Part shown: one piece after another, positions 1 through 5,660 of the stretch
Position numbering within the stretch: the first letter of the stretch is position 1
Layout: every line of letters starts with the position of its first letter
Source of the DNA: Capsulimonas sp.
GTDB taxonomy: Bacteria > Armatimonadota > Armatimonadia > Armatimonadales > Capsulimonadaceae
Length of the DNA: 5,660 nucleotides
Reading direction: 5' to 3'
Assembly: GCA_025963815.1 (NCBI GenBank)
Contig: JAOQAA010000271.1
Coordinates: 1-5,660 of the forward strand
The notes under the pieces: generated by a model
What the model was told of the DNA's origin: nothing
What the model saw: the letters and a program-made list of their open reading frames with translations, nothing else
The model's database searches: none
Program-made: the position numbers and the translations under genes

Positions 1-2
1 CG

Positions 3-272
3 TCTGGAACGCTGGAAGATTTTATGCAGGCGCAAACGGAGCTGATGAACGGCGAGTGGGAGACGCTGGAAGCCCTGCTGCGAACCAACACCGAACGGTT
101 CTGCGCCGCCGTGCGCGATCTTCCCGACGACCGTTTGAATGAGGAAGTGGAATTGCCCTTTACGCCCGGAAAATTTCCGATCTCTTTTACCGTTTCATAC
201 TGCTACTGGAATATGTCGTATCATGAAGGCCAGATCAACTACATCGCGTCCATCTTGGGCGTTTTGAAATAG
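3..272 (+). CDS. DinB-superfamily protein, C-terminal part (cut by left window edge)
   Basis: The reading frame is open from the first bases of the window, so the true start lies upstream. An internal ATG at 24 is probably not the start. About 89 residues are visible, roughly the second half of a DinB/YfiT-like four-helix protein, which is usually 150 to 170 residues. The best evidence is the C-terminal helix with the motif SYHEGQINYIASILG. In DinB-like proteins the last metal-binding histidine sits in an H-x-x-Q-[IL]-x-Y context like this one. Family members are cytoplasmic, metal-dependent and often thiol-linked. Many have no known substrate, and the founding member was named for DNA-damage induction. 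The stop lies 1 nt before the first ATG of the next gene, which suggests one transcript. The first two metal ligands are outside the window, so metal binding cannot be confirmed. Confidence 0.8.
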   Translation, partial: SGTLEDFMQAQTELMNGEWETLEALLRTNTERFCAAVRDLPDDRLNEEVELPFTPGKFPISFTVSYCYWNMSYHEGQINYIASILGVLK

Positions 273-273
273 G

Positions 274-1383
274 ATGCCCATGCGCCCCCCTCCATTATTA
301 GCCATGCGTCTCGCCCGGCAGCAGATCGCCCGCCATGACTTCCAGACCGTCGGTGAAGTCGCGGCGTGGATGGGGGCGACCCAGGCGCAGGATTACGCCG
401 GGGCCAAATGGTCGCTCGGGCTGCGCCTCCCCGGCGCCGCCGACGCTGATATTGAGCGCGCCATCGCCGACAGGGCAATCGTGCGCACGACATCGCTGCG
501 CGGAACGCTGCACTTTCTCGCCGCCGGCGACGTGCGCTGGATCCTCAAGCTGCTCGCGCCGCGCGTGATGCCCCGCTTCGCCGGCGCCTGCCGGGCGGCG
601 GGCCTGACGGAGTCCGAGTTCGCCAAAAGCGCGGCGGCGATGGTCTGGGCGCTGGAAGGCGGGCGTTGTCTGTCACGCACCGAACTGCTGACCGCCGTCG
701 AGTCCGGCGGCGTCTCCACGGCGGGAACGCGCCCCAACTATCTGCTGTACCAGGCGGCATTGGATGGGGTGATCTGCCACGCGACTCGCCGCAGTAAAGA
801 GTTCACTTTCGCCCTGCTCGACGAATGGTCGCCGGGAGTCTGCGCCTTCGACGGCGACGAAGCGTCGGCGGAGCTCGCGCGCCGCTACTTTCAAAGCCAT
901 AGCCCCGCGACCGTTGTGGACTTCGCCCGCTGGTCGGGACAGTCGCTCACTGCGTCCAAAGCGGCGCTCGGAACAATCGAGCGCGATCTCGAACGCGTCA
1001 CGTTTGACGACGTCCACTACTGGACGTCTCCATCGAAGACGGATTCCAATACGAGAGAAGAAGCGGCGTATCTGCTGCCCGGGTTCGACGAATACTCCCT
1101 GGGCTACGCCGACCGGAGCGCTGTCATTCCCAGCGAGCAAATGGTGGCGCTTACGCCGAAGAATGGGATCTTCACGCCGCTGGTCGTGTCTGGGGGAAGG
1201 GCGATTGGGACTTGGGGGCGAGTGATCGTGCGGGATTCCGTAATGGTGGACACGAGGCCGTTTACGCCGTGGACGGATGAGCAAGAGCGGGCAGTTGAGG
1301 GGGCTGTCGAGCGATATCGTGAGTTTATGGGAGGGATCCCTTACACCCCGTACCAGGAATCAATTACTGTAATCCCAGAATAG
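274..1383 (+). CDS. Winged-helix DNA-binding protein, AlkZ-like (HTH_42) family
   Basis: This is a complete protein of up to 369 residues, a normal length for the HTH_42/AlkZ-like family (DUF1006), whose studied members are DNA glycosylases that unhook interstrand crosslinks or remove alkylated bases. Visible hallmarks are an N-terminal winged-helix region (about residues 8-50) with Q37-A38-Q39, the segment RTTSLRGTLHFLAAGDVRW (71-89), a second winged-helix-like stretch around YFQSHSPATVVDFARWSG (205-222), the family signature LLPGFDEYSLGYADRS (267-282) and a C-terminal beta segment VVSGGRAIGTWGR (304-316). Q37-x-Q39 matches the Q-x-Q catalytic motif described for AlkZ-type enzymes, whereas the YcaQ/AlkX branch has Q-x-D. 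The start may be ATG 274 or ATG 280. The latter has AGGA at 271-274 with a 5-nt spacing and is slightly preferred. It is probably co-transcribed with the preceding DinB gene. Glycosylase activity is inferred from family and motif only. Confidence 0.85.
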   Translation: MPMRPPPLLAMRLARQQIARHDFQTVGEVAAWMGATQAQDYAGAKWSLGLRLPGAADADIERAIADRAIVRTTSLRGTLHFLAAGDVRWILKLLAPRVMPRFAGACRAAGLTESEFAKSAAAMVWALEGGRCLSRTELLTAVESGGVSTAGTRPNYLLYQAALDGVICHATRRSKEFTFALLDEWSPGVCAFDGDEASAELARRYFQSHSPATVVDFARWSGQSLTASKAALGTIERDLERVTFDDVHYWTSPSKTDSNTREEAAYLLPGFDEYSLGYADRSAVIPSEQMVALTPKNGIFTPLVVSGGRAIGTWGRVIVRDSVMVDTRPFTPWTDEQERAVEGAVERYREFMGGIPYTPYQESITVIPE

Positions 1384-2018
1384 TTCGGCTTCTCGGACAC
1401 CATCGCGCCTGCGTATTGCAGCCCAAATTGCATCGCCGCGCCGCTCTTGACGATCTTCAGCACATGCTTCCGAAGCGCCGCGTCGATCCCGCCGCGCTTC
1501 GCGCGCCGCAGCATGGCGGGCCAAGCGAGCTCTGGATCGTGACTGCGGACGTTTTCAGCGTCGAGCTGTCCGCAGAACATCCCGCCGTCGCCGAGCGCGG
1601 CATAGGCGTTTTCCAGAAATCCCAATTTGTCGCCCAGATAATGCAGGCCGTGGATGCAGGTCACAAGATCCGTGTTCGCCGGCGGGGCGTATTTCGTCAC
1701 GTCCGTCTCGACAAAGGTCAAATTGGGGAAATCATGCGCGGGGAAGGCGCCCAGGAGATCGACGCCGATCAGCGTGATCTCCTCCGAAACTCCCAGGTCA
1801 CGCAGACGAGTTGCGGCGTGGAGCAGTGCGAGACCTTCGCCGCAGCAGGCGTCCACCCAGACGGCGTGGCCATGGGCGCGCCGCCGGGTGAGCAGCCAGT
1901 CGATGGGGGCGAAGCCTAACTCCCGTTCGTAGGAGTTGACACCGGAGAGAACGCGGCCTCGGTTCATCGTGCGATTCGCGACGATATCCGAGGCAAGAAG
2001 CTGGGGATCGGTGAGCAT
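1341..2018 (-). CDS. Class I SAM-dependent methyltransferase
   Basis: This is a 225-residue cytoplasmic protein with no signal peptide. The Rossmann-fold motifs are clear: motif I VDACCGEG at residues 55-62 (SAM-binding glycine loop), the acidic end of strand 2 at IGVD (84-87), a motif II/III acidic position at ETD (104-106), and motif IV at TDLVTCIHGLHYL (116-128), followed by a helix and GDGGMF (143-148) as the usual post-motif turn. An N-terminal stretch of about 50 residues (ANRTMNRGRVLSGVNSYERELGF) and the C-terminal region after residue 150 probably form the substrate cap. The acceptor substrate cannot be read from the sequence. The start is supported by AAAGG (2026-2030) 7 nt upstream of the ATG. 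It begins 13 bp after the glycoside hydrolase stop on the same strand, so co-transcription is likely. Its 3' end overlaps the convergent winged-helix gene by 43 bp. Confidence 0.88.
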   Translation of the reverse strand: MLTDPQLLASDIVANRTMNRGRVLSGVNSYERELGFAPIDWLLTRRRAHGHAVWVDACCGEGLALLHAATRLRDLGVSEEITLIGVDLLGAFPAHDFPNLTFVETDVTKYAPPANTDLVTCIHGLHYLGDKLGFLENAYAALGDGGMFCGQLDAENVRSHDPELAWPAMLRRAKRGGIDAALRKHVLKIVKSGAAMQFGLQYAGAMVSEKPNYSGITVIDSWYGV

Positions 2019-2031
2019 AGTTAGACCTTTA

Positions 2032-4419
2032 CTAGAGGGCGCGGCTCAAGCCTTCCGAGCGCACCGTCCACTGCCCATCGTCGGGAAAGCCGGGGGCGTG
2101 GCGGTTCGGCGCGCCGTCCCATCCCGCCGCCATCATCGCCGCCGCATAGAGCAGGCCGCCGTTGGCGGGGAAATAAGGGTATGGGCCTCCGGTACAGTAG
2201 CCGCCGTCGTCAAACTGAAAGCCGCTCGACGGATGCAGCAGGAAGTCGATGGCCTGCGATGGCTTGCCCACGCGGGCGGCGGCCATCGCCAGCATCGGGA
2301 AGTCCCATCCCCAGGTGCGTTCGAGATTCCAGGTTTGGGAGACTTTGTCCAAAGTCTTGCGAGCCGTTGGAACATCCACGCCGTCGCCGGGCAGCATGCC
2401 GTAGACGCCGATCAGGGCGGGGTGTTCAAAGTTATACTTCGTCCACATGTCTTTGACGCCTTCGTGGAGGATATAGAGCCCATCTTCCACGGGCAGCGGC
2501 GCCAGTCCCGTCAGGACCTTTTCCCACTCGGGATCGGGTGCGAGTCCCAGGCGCTTGCGCCAGGTCTGTGCGATCCGCAAGCCGAAGCGCCAGTAGGACA
2601 ATTCATACGTCGGGTTCTGCGTCACCGTCGGCTCGGTGTTCTCCGAGACGATGTAGATCGGAGGGCCGAGCACATAACGCTTCGTCGGCTCGTCCCAGAA
2701 GGCGAACGAACTGAGAAATTCGGCGGTGTTGAAAAGGATCTCGCGCCACTTCTCCAGCGTCGCCTTGGTCGGGTGCGCCTGATAGTCCAATTCGGCGAAG
2801 AACATCGGGTGCGGCTGCTGCCAGATCAGCATAGCGTTGCAGGGATGCGTCGATTCCCAGCCTTCGCCCGTCGTCATTTTCGGCCAGCGCGCCCCTTGAA
2901 CTCCCTCCGATATTGCGCGGGCCTTCGAGGACTTCAAGAAACGCTTGTAGACGCCCAGGCTGCGGTCGAGAACCGGCCAGCGGTCCCAGAGGGCGTAGTG
3001 GGCGGCGTGCCACCAATACATCTCCATATGGAACTTGCCATGCCAGCCGTCGTTGACCAAGCCGCTTTCCTGCGGCGGCAGATCTCCCGACTCGTTCACC
3101 GCCATCAGATACTGAGACAGGACGATCCGGCGCTCCAGCTCTTTCCAGCGCGGGTCTTTGCTTTTGGAAAGATCGATCGCACCGCCAGAGTTCCAGAAGT
3201 CGGGCCAGTGCTTCTTTGCGGCTGCAAAGACAGCGTCCACTGTGGGCAGCTTTTTGGGTGAGGCGCCGGGCGTGAAGGAGCAGATGAACTCCATTGTGTC
3301 GCCCTTGCCCGTCAGTGTAAAACGATGGCGGCTCGGGTGCGGCGGGATGCTCAGGTTTGCATTTTCGCCCACTTCCGTGTGCTGGGTTTTGCCGCCGAGC
3401 GTATAGTCGATACGCAGGCTCTTCGGATCGTGGAGCGCGGGATCGCCGCCCATCGTATCGTTCGTGACATCCATCGACAATTGATTGTCGCGGATCGCCT
3501 TTTGCAGCAGCGCGGTCACGTCGGCTTGATGCTCACCCGAACCGTACTCCGCCTTGGTGATCGCCAGTGGCTGCGCCGCCATTGGCGCGGTGGGCGGCTG
3601 GAAGTTTACCTTCGGTCCCCAGCACAGCGCGGCGTGGTGCTGTGCTTCGTCCTGGCGATGTACGAGATCGGCTCGCTGGGCATGCTGCGCGACGATTTCG
3701 GACTGATGCTGGCCGTCGCCGTCCCAAGCGCCGACATAGTCCGCGAACTCCCGTCCGTCATCGCGTGGAAAGTGCAGAAAGGCGGACAGTCGCCCCGAAG
3801 CGATTAGAGGAGAGTGGATACGGACGGCGATCGTGTCTTGGCCGGGGTGGCACGCGGTTTCGACGCGCACCGGCTGGCCTTCCAGCTGGAACCGGCTGTC
3901 CAGGGTCCCGCTCCAGAGGTTGAGGTCCTGCACGCAATCGGTCAGATCGTTCACCGACGCTTCCGAGCCATCGGCTTTGTTCAGGACCAGGCCGATGCGG
4001 CCTAAATTAATCCGATTGGGGTTGTCGTAAAGCCAGGCGCCAAGCTCCGGCTGCTCCTTACTCCAGCTGGGATAACGCGTGGGGCGGCCATGCGTCTCAA
4101 AGACCGTTCCCCGGAAATCCGAAGGCTTCTGACCGGTCGGCAGCGGGGAGGCATGCCATCCCCAATCCGACATCGTGTTGAACGAGACGAATGTCTGTAA
4201 ACCCGTGATATCGGCGCCGAATGCAAAGCTTCCGTTGCCCACCTGAAGCGGACTGCGCGTGCTGAGCTGCGTTCGCCGGACATTATGCCGAGTGACAAGC
4301 GCCTGACGGTCCAGGATGAGTGGGGTGGTTTTGTTTTTCACGGGGCGCGCCTTCAGCGGCAGCCAGCTGGGCAGCGCGCTGCTCAGGCCAAGCAGCAAAA
4401 AAGATCGTCGGTTTAACAT
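2032..4419 (-). CDS. Tat-exported putative (alpha/alpha)6-barrel glycoside hydrolase, GH95/GH65-like
   Basis: This 795-residue protein starts with a twin-arginine type signal: NRRSFL at residues 3-8, then a hydrophobic stretch to about residue 22. It is probably exported folded. An N-terminal beta-rich domain (about 30-390) contains PLQVGNGSFAFGADITGLQ, similar to the GNG-type opening of GH95/GH65 proteins. The catalytic-type helical domain (about 395-770) carries NDGWHGKFHMEMYWW (456-470), QGARWPKM (508-515), LGPPIYIVSENTEP (584-597), NPTYELSYWRFGL (602-614), RTWGWDFPMLAMAAARVG (701-718) and YFPANGGLLYAAAMMAAGWDG (749-769). By order and spacing these match GH95 landmarks, with E593 the candidate general acid. 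The length fits GH65/GH95 enzymes (about 750-800). Exact family and substrate are not recognisable, and an unassigned family is possible. AGAAGG lies 11 nt before the ATG. It is divergent from the AraC regulator and followed by the methyltransferase. Confidence 0.75.
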   Translation of the reverse strand: MLNRRSFLLLGLSSALPSWLPLKARPVKNKTTPLILDRQALVTRHNVRRTQLSTRSPLQVGNGSFAFGADITGLQTFVSFNTMSDWGWHASPLPTGQKPSDFRGTVFETHGRPTRYPSWSKEQPELGAWLYDNPNRINLGRIGLVLNKADGSEASVNDLTDCVQDLNLWSGTLDSRFQLEGQPVRVETACHPGQDTIAVRIHSPLIASGRLSAFLHFPRDDGREFADYVGAWDGDGQHQSEIVAQHAQRADLVHRQDEAQHHAALCWGPKVNFQPPTAPMAAQPLAITKAEYGSGEHQADVTALLQKAIRDNQLSMDVTNDTMGGDPALHDPKSLRIDYTLGGKTQHTEVGENANLSIPPHPSRHRFTLTGKGDTMEFICSFTPGASPKKLPTVDAVFAAAKKHWPDFWNSGGAIDLSKSKDPRWKELERRIVLSQYLMAVNESGDLPPQESGLVNDGWHGKFHMEMYWWHAAHYALWDRWPVLDRSLGVYKRFLKSSKARAISEGVQGARWPKMTTGEGWESTHPCNAMLIWQQPHPMFFAELDYQAHPTKATLEKWREILFNTAEFLSSFAFWDEPTKRYVLGPPIYIVSENTEPTVTQNPTYELSYWRFGLRIAQTWRKRLGLAPDPEWEKVLTGLAPLPVEDGLYILHEGVKDMWTKYNFEHPALIGVYGMLPGDGVDVPTARKTLDKVSQTWNLERTWGWDFPMLAMAAARVGKPSQAIDFLLHPSSGFQFDDGGYCTGGPYPYFPANGGLLYAAAMMAAGWDGAPNRHAPGFPDDGQWTVRSEGLSRAL

Positions 4420-4455
4420 CTTACATCTCGCCTTCTCGTTCCAATCGCATGGACA

Positions 4456-4464
4456 ATGATACCA
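4456..4464 (-). promoter_or_regulatory. Putative extended -10 promoter of the glycoside hydrolase gene
   Basis: On the minus strand the sequence reads TGGTATCAT, an extended -10 element (TGnTATCAT). It would start transcription near 4449, about 30 nt before the glycoside hydrolase ATG. No good -35 hexamer lies 16 to 18 bp upstream, where the sequence is GC-rich. That is what one expects of an activator-dependent promoter, in line with the divergent AraC-type gene. The assignment rests on inspection only. Confidence 0.4.
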
Positions 4465-4498
4465 CTGTACTGCCCGACGCCGTGAGGACAGTATTGCC
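4464..4498. repeat. Repeated half-sites in the divergent promoter (possible AraC-type operator)
   Basis: ACTGTACTGCC (4464-4474) and ACAGTATTGCC (4488-4498) are direct repeats matching at 9 of 11 positions, with starts 24 bp apart. The same stretch also contains an inverted pair, TACTGCCC (4468-4475) and GGACAGTA (4486-4493), matching at 7 of 8 positions. The block lies directly upstream of the leftward -10 element, where an AraC-type activator would be expected to bind. An operator role is inferred from position and symmetry. Confidence 0.4.
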
Positions 4499-4535
4499 TC
4501 GGTAATAGCACAAAATTGACATCTCTACCGCAATA
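4492..4535. repeat. Interrupted inverted repeat flanking the regulator's -35 box
   Basis: The left arm TATTGC-CTC-GGTA (4492-4504) and the right arm TACCGCAATA (4526-4535) are complementary over 10 bp when a 3-nt bulge is allowed in the left arm. The 21 bp between the arms contain the -35 hexamer of the rightward promoter, and the right arm lies in its spacer. A protein bound to both arms would cover the promoter, which would fit autorepression. The left arm shares TATTGC with the second direct repeat. Confidence 0.35.
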
Positions 4536-4544
4536 TTCCATAAT
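4516..4544 (+). promoter_or_regulatory. Near-consensus sigma70-type promoter of the AraC-family gene
   Basis: TTGACA at 4516-4521 is a perfect -35 hexamer. It is followed after exactly 17 bp by CATAAT (4539-4544), which differs from the -10 consensus at one position. Transcription should start around 4550-4552, on or next to the first ATG of the regulator. Such a strong core promoter suggests constitutive or repressed, rather than activated, expression of the regulator. Confidence 0.75.
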
Positions 4545-4550
4545 ACGAGC

Positions 4551-5417
4551 ATGCGTGGCGTGAGAATGTTTCACTTGTCGAGAGAAGACTTTTTTAGCGA
4601 CGAAGGGGCGCGGCTCTTTGTGGGCGATCCTATCATGGAGGGAGACAATTACGCGCACGACCATGACTTCCTGGAGCTTGTGCTTGTCGCCGGCGGAACG
4701 GGAACGCATATTTCTATCCATGGCGCTCAGAAGATCCAGCGCGGGGACTTTTTCGTATTACGCCCCGGGGCGTGGCATGAGTATCTGGACTGCAGGAACC
4801 TGCATGTCTACAACTGTTGCTGCGCGCCTCAACTGCTGCGGCGCGAGCTTGCGCTCCTGGGGGACGATGCGGCGGTGTCCAAGCTCCTGTGGGTGGAGCC
4901 GCTGGCGCCGCAAGTGCGCGGCGTTCTGCATCGCAGGCTGACGGAAGAACAAACGCAAGGCGCCGTGGCGAATTTGAGCCCGCTGTCGAATTTTCCCGAC
5001 GAGCCATTCACAGTACGGGCGGGGCGCCTGCTGGTGCTGCTCGGTTATCTGGGGAAATGCATCTATCCGAACGAACGGAAACGAGAAGGGGGCTTACACG
5101 CCGCCGTGCGTCAGGGGATGCAGCTTCTGGAAGATTCCTGCGACGAGGAATGGGATCTTACCCGCCTCGCCGAACTCACCCGGCTGAATCCTTCCTATTT
5201 GACCCGCCTGTTCAAAGCTGCGACGGGACGATCGCCGATGCAGTATTTGGCCCGGCATCGGGCGGAACTCGCCGCCACCCTTTTGATTGCGACCGATCAT
5301 CCAATCAGCGAGATCGGCGTTCGGGTGGGATGGCCAGATGCGAACTATTTTGCGCGCCGGTTCAAGTCGGTGTTCGGCGTGACGCCCAGCGCCTACCGAG
5401 CGCAAACAGACGCCTGA
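4551..5417 (+). CDS. AraC-family transcriptional regulator with N-terminal cupin-like sensor domain
   Basis: This 288-residue regulator has the standard AraC/XylS layout. The N-terminal half is a cupin-like ligand domain with HDHDFLELVLVAGGTGTH (36-53) and GDFFVLRPGAWHEY (65-78), typical of sugar-sensing members. The C-terminal 100 residues hold two helix-turn-helix motifs. The first is around LTRLAELTRLNPSYLTRLFKAATG (203-226). The second, with the family signature, is ISEIGVRVGWPDANYFARRF (252-271) followed by KSVFGVTPSAYR. It should bind DNA in the cytoplasm and control the divergent glycoside hydrolase and methyltransferase unit. The start is uncertain: ATG 4551 coincides with the predicted transcript start, and ATG 4566 would give a protein beginning MFHLSREDFF, a natural opening for this family. 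Neither ATG has a good Shine-Dalgarno sequence. CNCCCA at 88-92 is unusually cysteine-rich. Confidence 0.92.
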   Translation: MRGVRMFHLSREDFFSDEGARLFVGDPIMEGDNYAHDHDFLELVLVAGGTGTHISIHGAQKIQRGDFFVLRPGAWHEYLDCRNLHVYNCCCAPQLLRRELALLGDDAAVSKLLWVEPLAPQVRGVLHRRLTEEQTQGAVANLSPLSNFPDEPFTVRAGRLLVLLGYLGKCIYPNERKREGGLHAAVRQGMQLLEDSCDEEWDLTRLAELTRLNPSYLTRLFKAATGRSPMQYLARHRAELAATLLIATDHPISEIGVRVGWPDANYFARRFKSVFGVTPSAYRAQTDA

Positions 5418-5447
5418 TGATTAATCGAGGATAGGTGAGGGGAAAAG

Positions 5448-5520
5448 TGGGCCCAGAGGGATTCGAACCCCCAACCAACCAGTTATGAGCCGGCTGCTCT
5501 AACCGTTGAGCTATGGGCCC
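5448..5520 (-). tRNA. tRNA with CAT anticodon (tRNA-Ile2 or elongator tRNA-Met)
   Basis: All four arms fold. The acceptor GGGCCCA (5520-5514) pairs with TGGGCCC (5455-5449). The D arm is GCTC/GAGC. The anticodon stem GCCGG/CTGGT contains two G-U pairs around the loop CTCATAA, with anticodon CAT at 5487-5485. The T arm is GGGGG/CCCTC with loop TTCGAAT. The discriminator base is A (5448), and CCA is not encoded because the next bases are CTT. CAT anticodons belong to initiator Met, elongator Met, or Ile2, which reads AUA after lysidine modification by TilS. The pairs C4-G69, C5-G68 and C29-G41 and the 8-nt D loop resemble E. coli tRNA-Ile2 more than elongator tRNA-Met. No initiator features are seen: there is no 1-72 mismatch and no run of three G-C pairs in the anticodon stem. 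The tRNA call is firm and the Ile2 identity is tentative. Confidence 0.95.
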
Positions 5521-5533
5521 TCAACGAGGAGTT

Positions 5534-5563
5534 ATTATAGCATAATGGGCAGGAGCCGTGCAA
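5534..5563 (-). promoter_or_regulatory. Promoter of the tRNA gene
   Basis: On the minus strand TGCTATAAT gives a perfect -10 hexamer (5534-5539) with the extended TG motif. TTGCAC (5558-5563) lies 18 bp upstream as a partial -35. Transcription should start near 5527, leaving a leader of only about 7 nt before the mature tRNA 5' end. Confidence 0.75.
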
Positions 5564-5660
5564 CCGCGCGCCGTATCTGTATGCATGGAAATTCACTGCA
5601 ACTTTGCCCGTAAAAACCTCTCAGATAAGATCGAAGCAAAGAGAGATCCCCTAATTCGAT

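Noticed and set aside
673..1284. A 203-codon open frame on the minus strand inside the winged-helix gene
   Set aside because: It is Arg/Pro-rich with no recognisable motif or ribosome binding site, and it lies wholly antisense to a gene with clear family signatures.
1936..3261. A 441-codon open frame on the plus strand, antisense to the hydrolase and the methyltransferase start
   Set aside because: The translation is rich in Arg, Gln, Val and His with no domain motifs, as expected of a shadow frame in GC-rich DNA. The minus-strand frames beneath it carry coherent family motifs and ribosome binding sites.
3325..3807. A 160-codon plus-strand open frame inside the hydrolase gene
   Set aside because: It lies antisense to the N-terminal domain of the hydrolase, whose frame is continuous from a Tat signal to the C-terminal motifs. 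The hydrophobic patches look incidental.
4413..4721. A 102-codon minus-strand open frame across the divergent promoter and the start of the AraC gene
   Set aside because: It has no family motif, and it would overlap the well-supported rightward promoter and the cupin domain coding region.
5418..5447. A possible terminator between the AraC gene and the convergent tRNA
   Set aside because: No GC-rich hairpin followed by a T-run is visible on either strand. The tRNA is followed only by a TTTT tract without its own stem.
5585..5660. An open frame beginning at ATG 5585 (MEIHCNFARKNLSDKIEAK...) and running off the right edge
   Set aside because: Only about 25 codons are visible. There is no Shine-Dalgarno sequence and no clear promoter, and the minus strand is also open here. 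It could be a gene start but cannot be supported from this window.
1..5660. A CRISPR array, insertion sequence, phage or toxin-antitoxin module
   Set aside because: There are no regular spaced repeats, transposase motifs, terminal inverted repeats or small paired toxin-antitoxin frames. A tRNA is present but no integrase or attachment-site duplication is seen beside it.

Overview
The window is ordinary GC-rich bacterial chromosome with dense gene packing, short intergenic gaps and sigma70-like promoters. The tRNA does not encode its 3' CCA. A Tat-exported sugar-cleaving enzyme paired with a divergent AraC-type regulator, plus a DinB protein and a winged-helix glycosylase-like protein, suggests a free-living, carbohydrate-using soil or plant-associated lineage such as Armatimonadota or Acidobacteriota. 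That placement is an impression from gene style only and is held with low confidence.

Layout from left to right. (1) The C-terminal half of a DinB-superfamily protein (plus strand, cut by the left edge) is followed after 1 to 7 nt by a complete winged-helix protein of the AlkZ-like/HTH_42 family. The two look like an operon. (2) On the minus strand, a class I SAM-dependent methyltransferase meets the winged-helix gene tail to tail, with a 43-bp overlap. (3) Just upstream of it in the same direction lies a 795-residue protein with a twin-arginine signal. It reads as a divergent (alpha/alpha)6-barrel glycoside hydrolase resembling GH95/GH65. The 13-bp gap suggests the two are transcribed together. 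(4) A 131-bp divergent control region holds a near-consensus promoter facing right, a weaker extended -10 promoter facing left, and several related repeats. (5) To the right is a complete AraC-family regulator with a cupin-like N-terminal domain. (6) A tRNA with a CAT anticodon lies on the minus strand with its own strong extended -10 promoter. (7) The last 140 bp, beyond the tRNA, hold that promoter and no gene I can support.

The simplest working model has two parts. The AraC-type protein senses a sugar or glycan fragment and controls the divergent glycoside hydrolase and methyltransferase unit, and perhaps itself. The DinB and AlkZ-like pair is a separate unit with a possible link to alkylation or electrophile damage. 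I do not see a CRISPR array, an insertion sequence, a phage module or a clear new defence system. The points most worth a second look are the unassigned glycoside hydrolase with unusual active-site positions, the Q-A-Q motif of the winged-helix protein beside DinB, the repeat pattern in the divergent promoter, and the regulator's apparently leaderless start.
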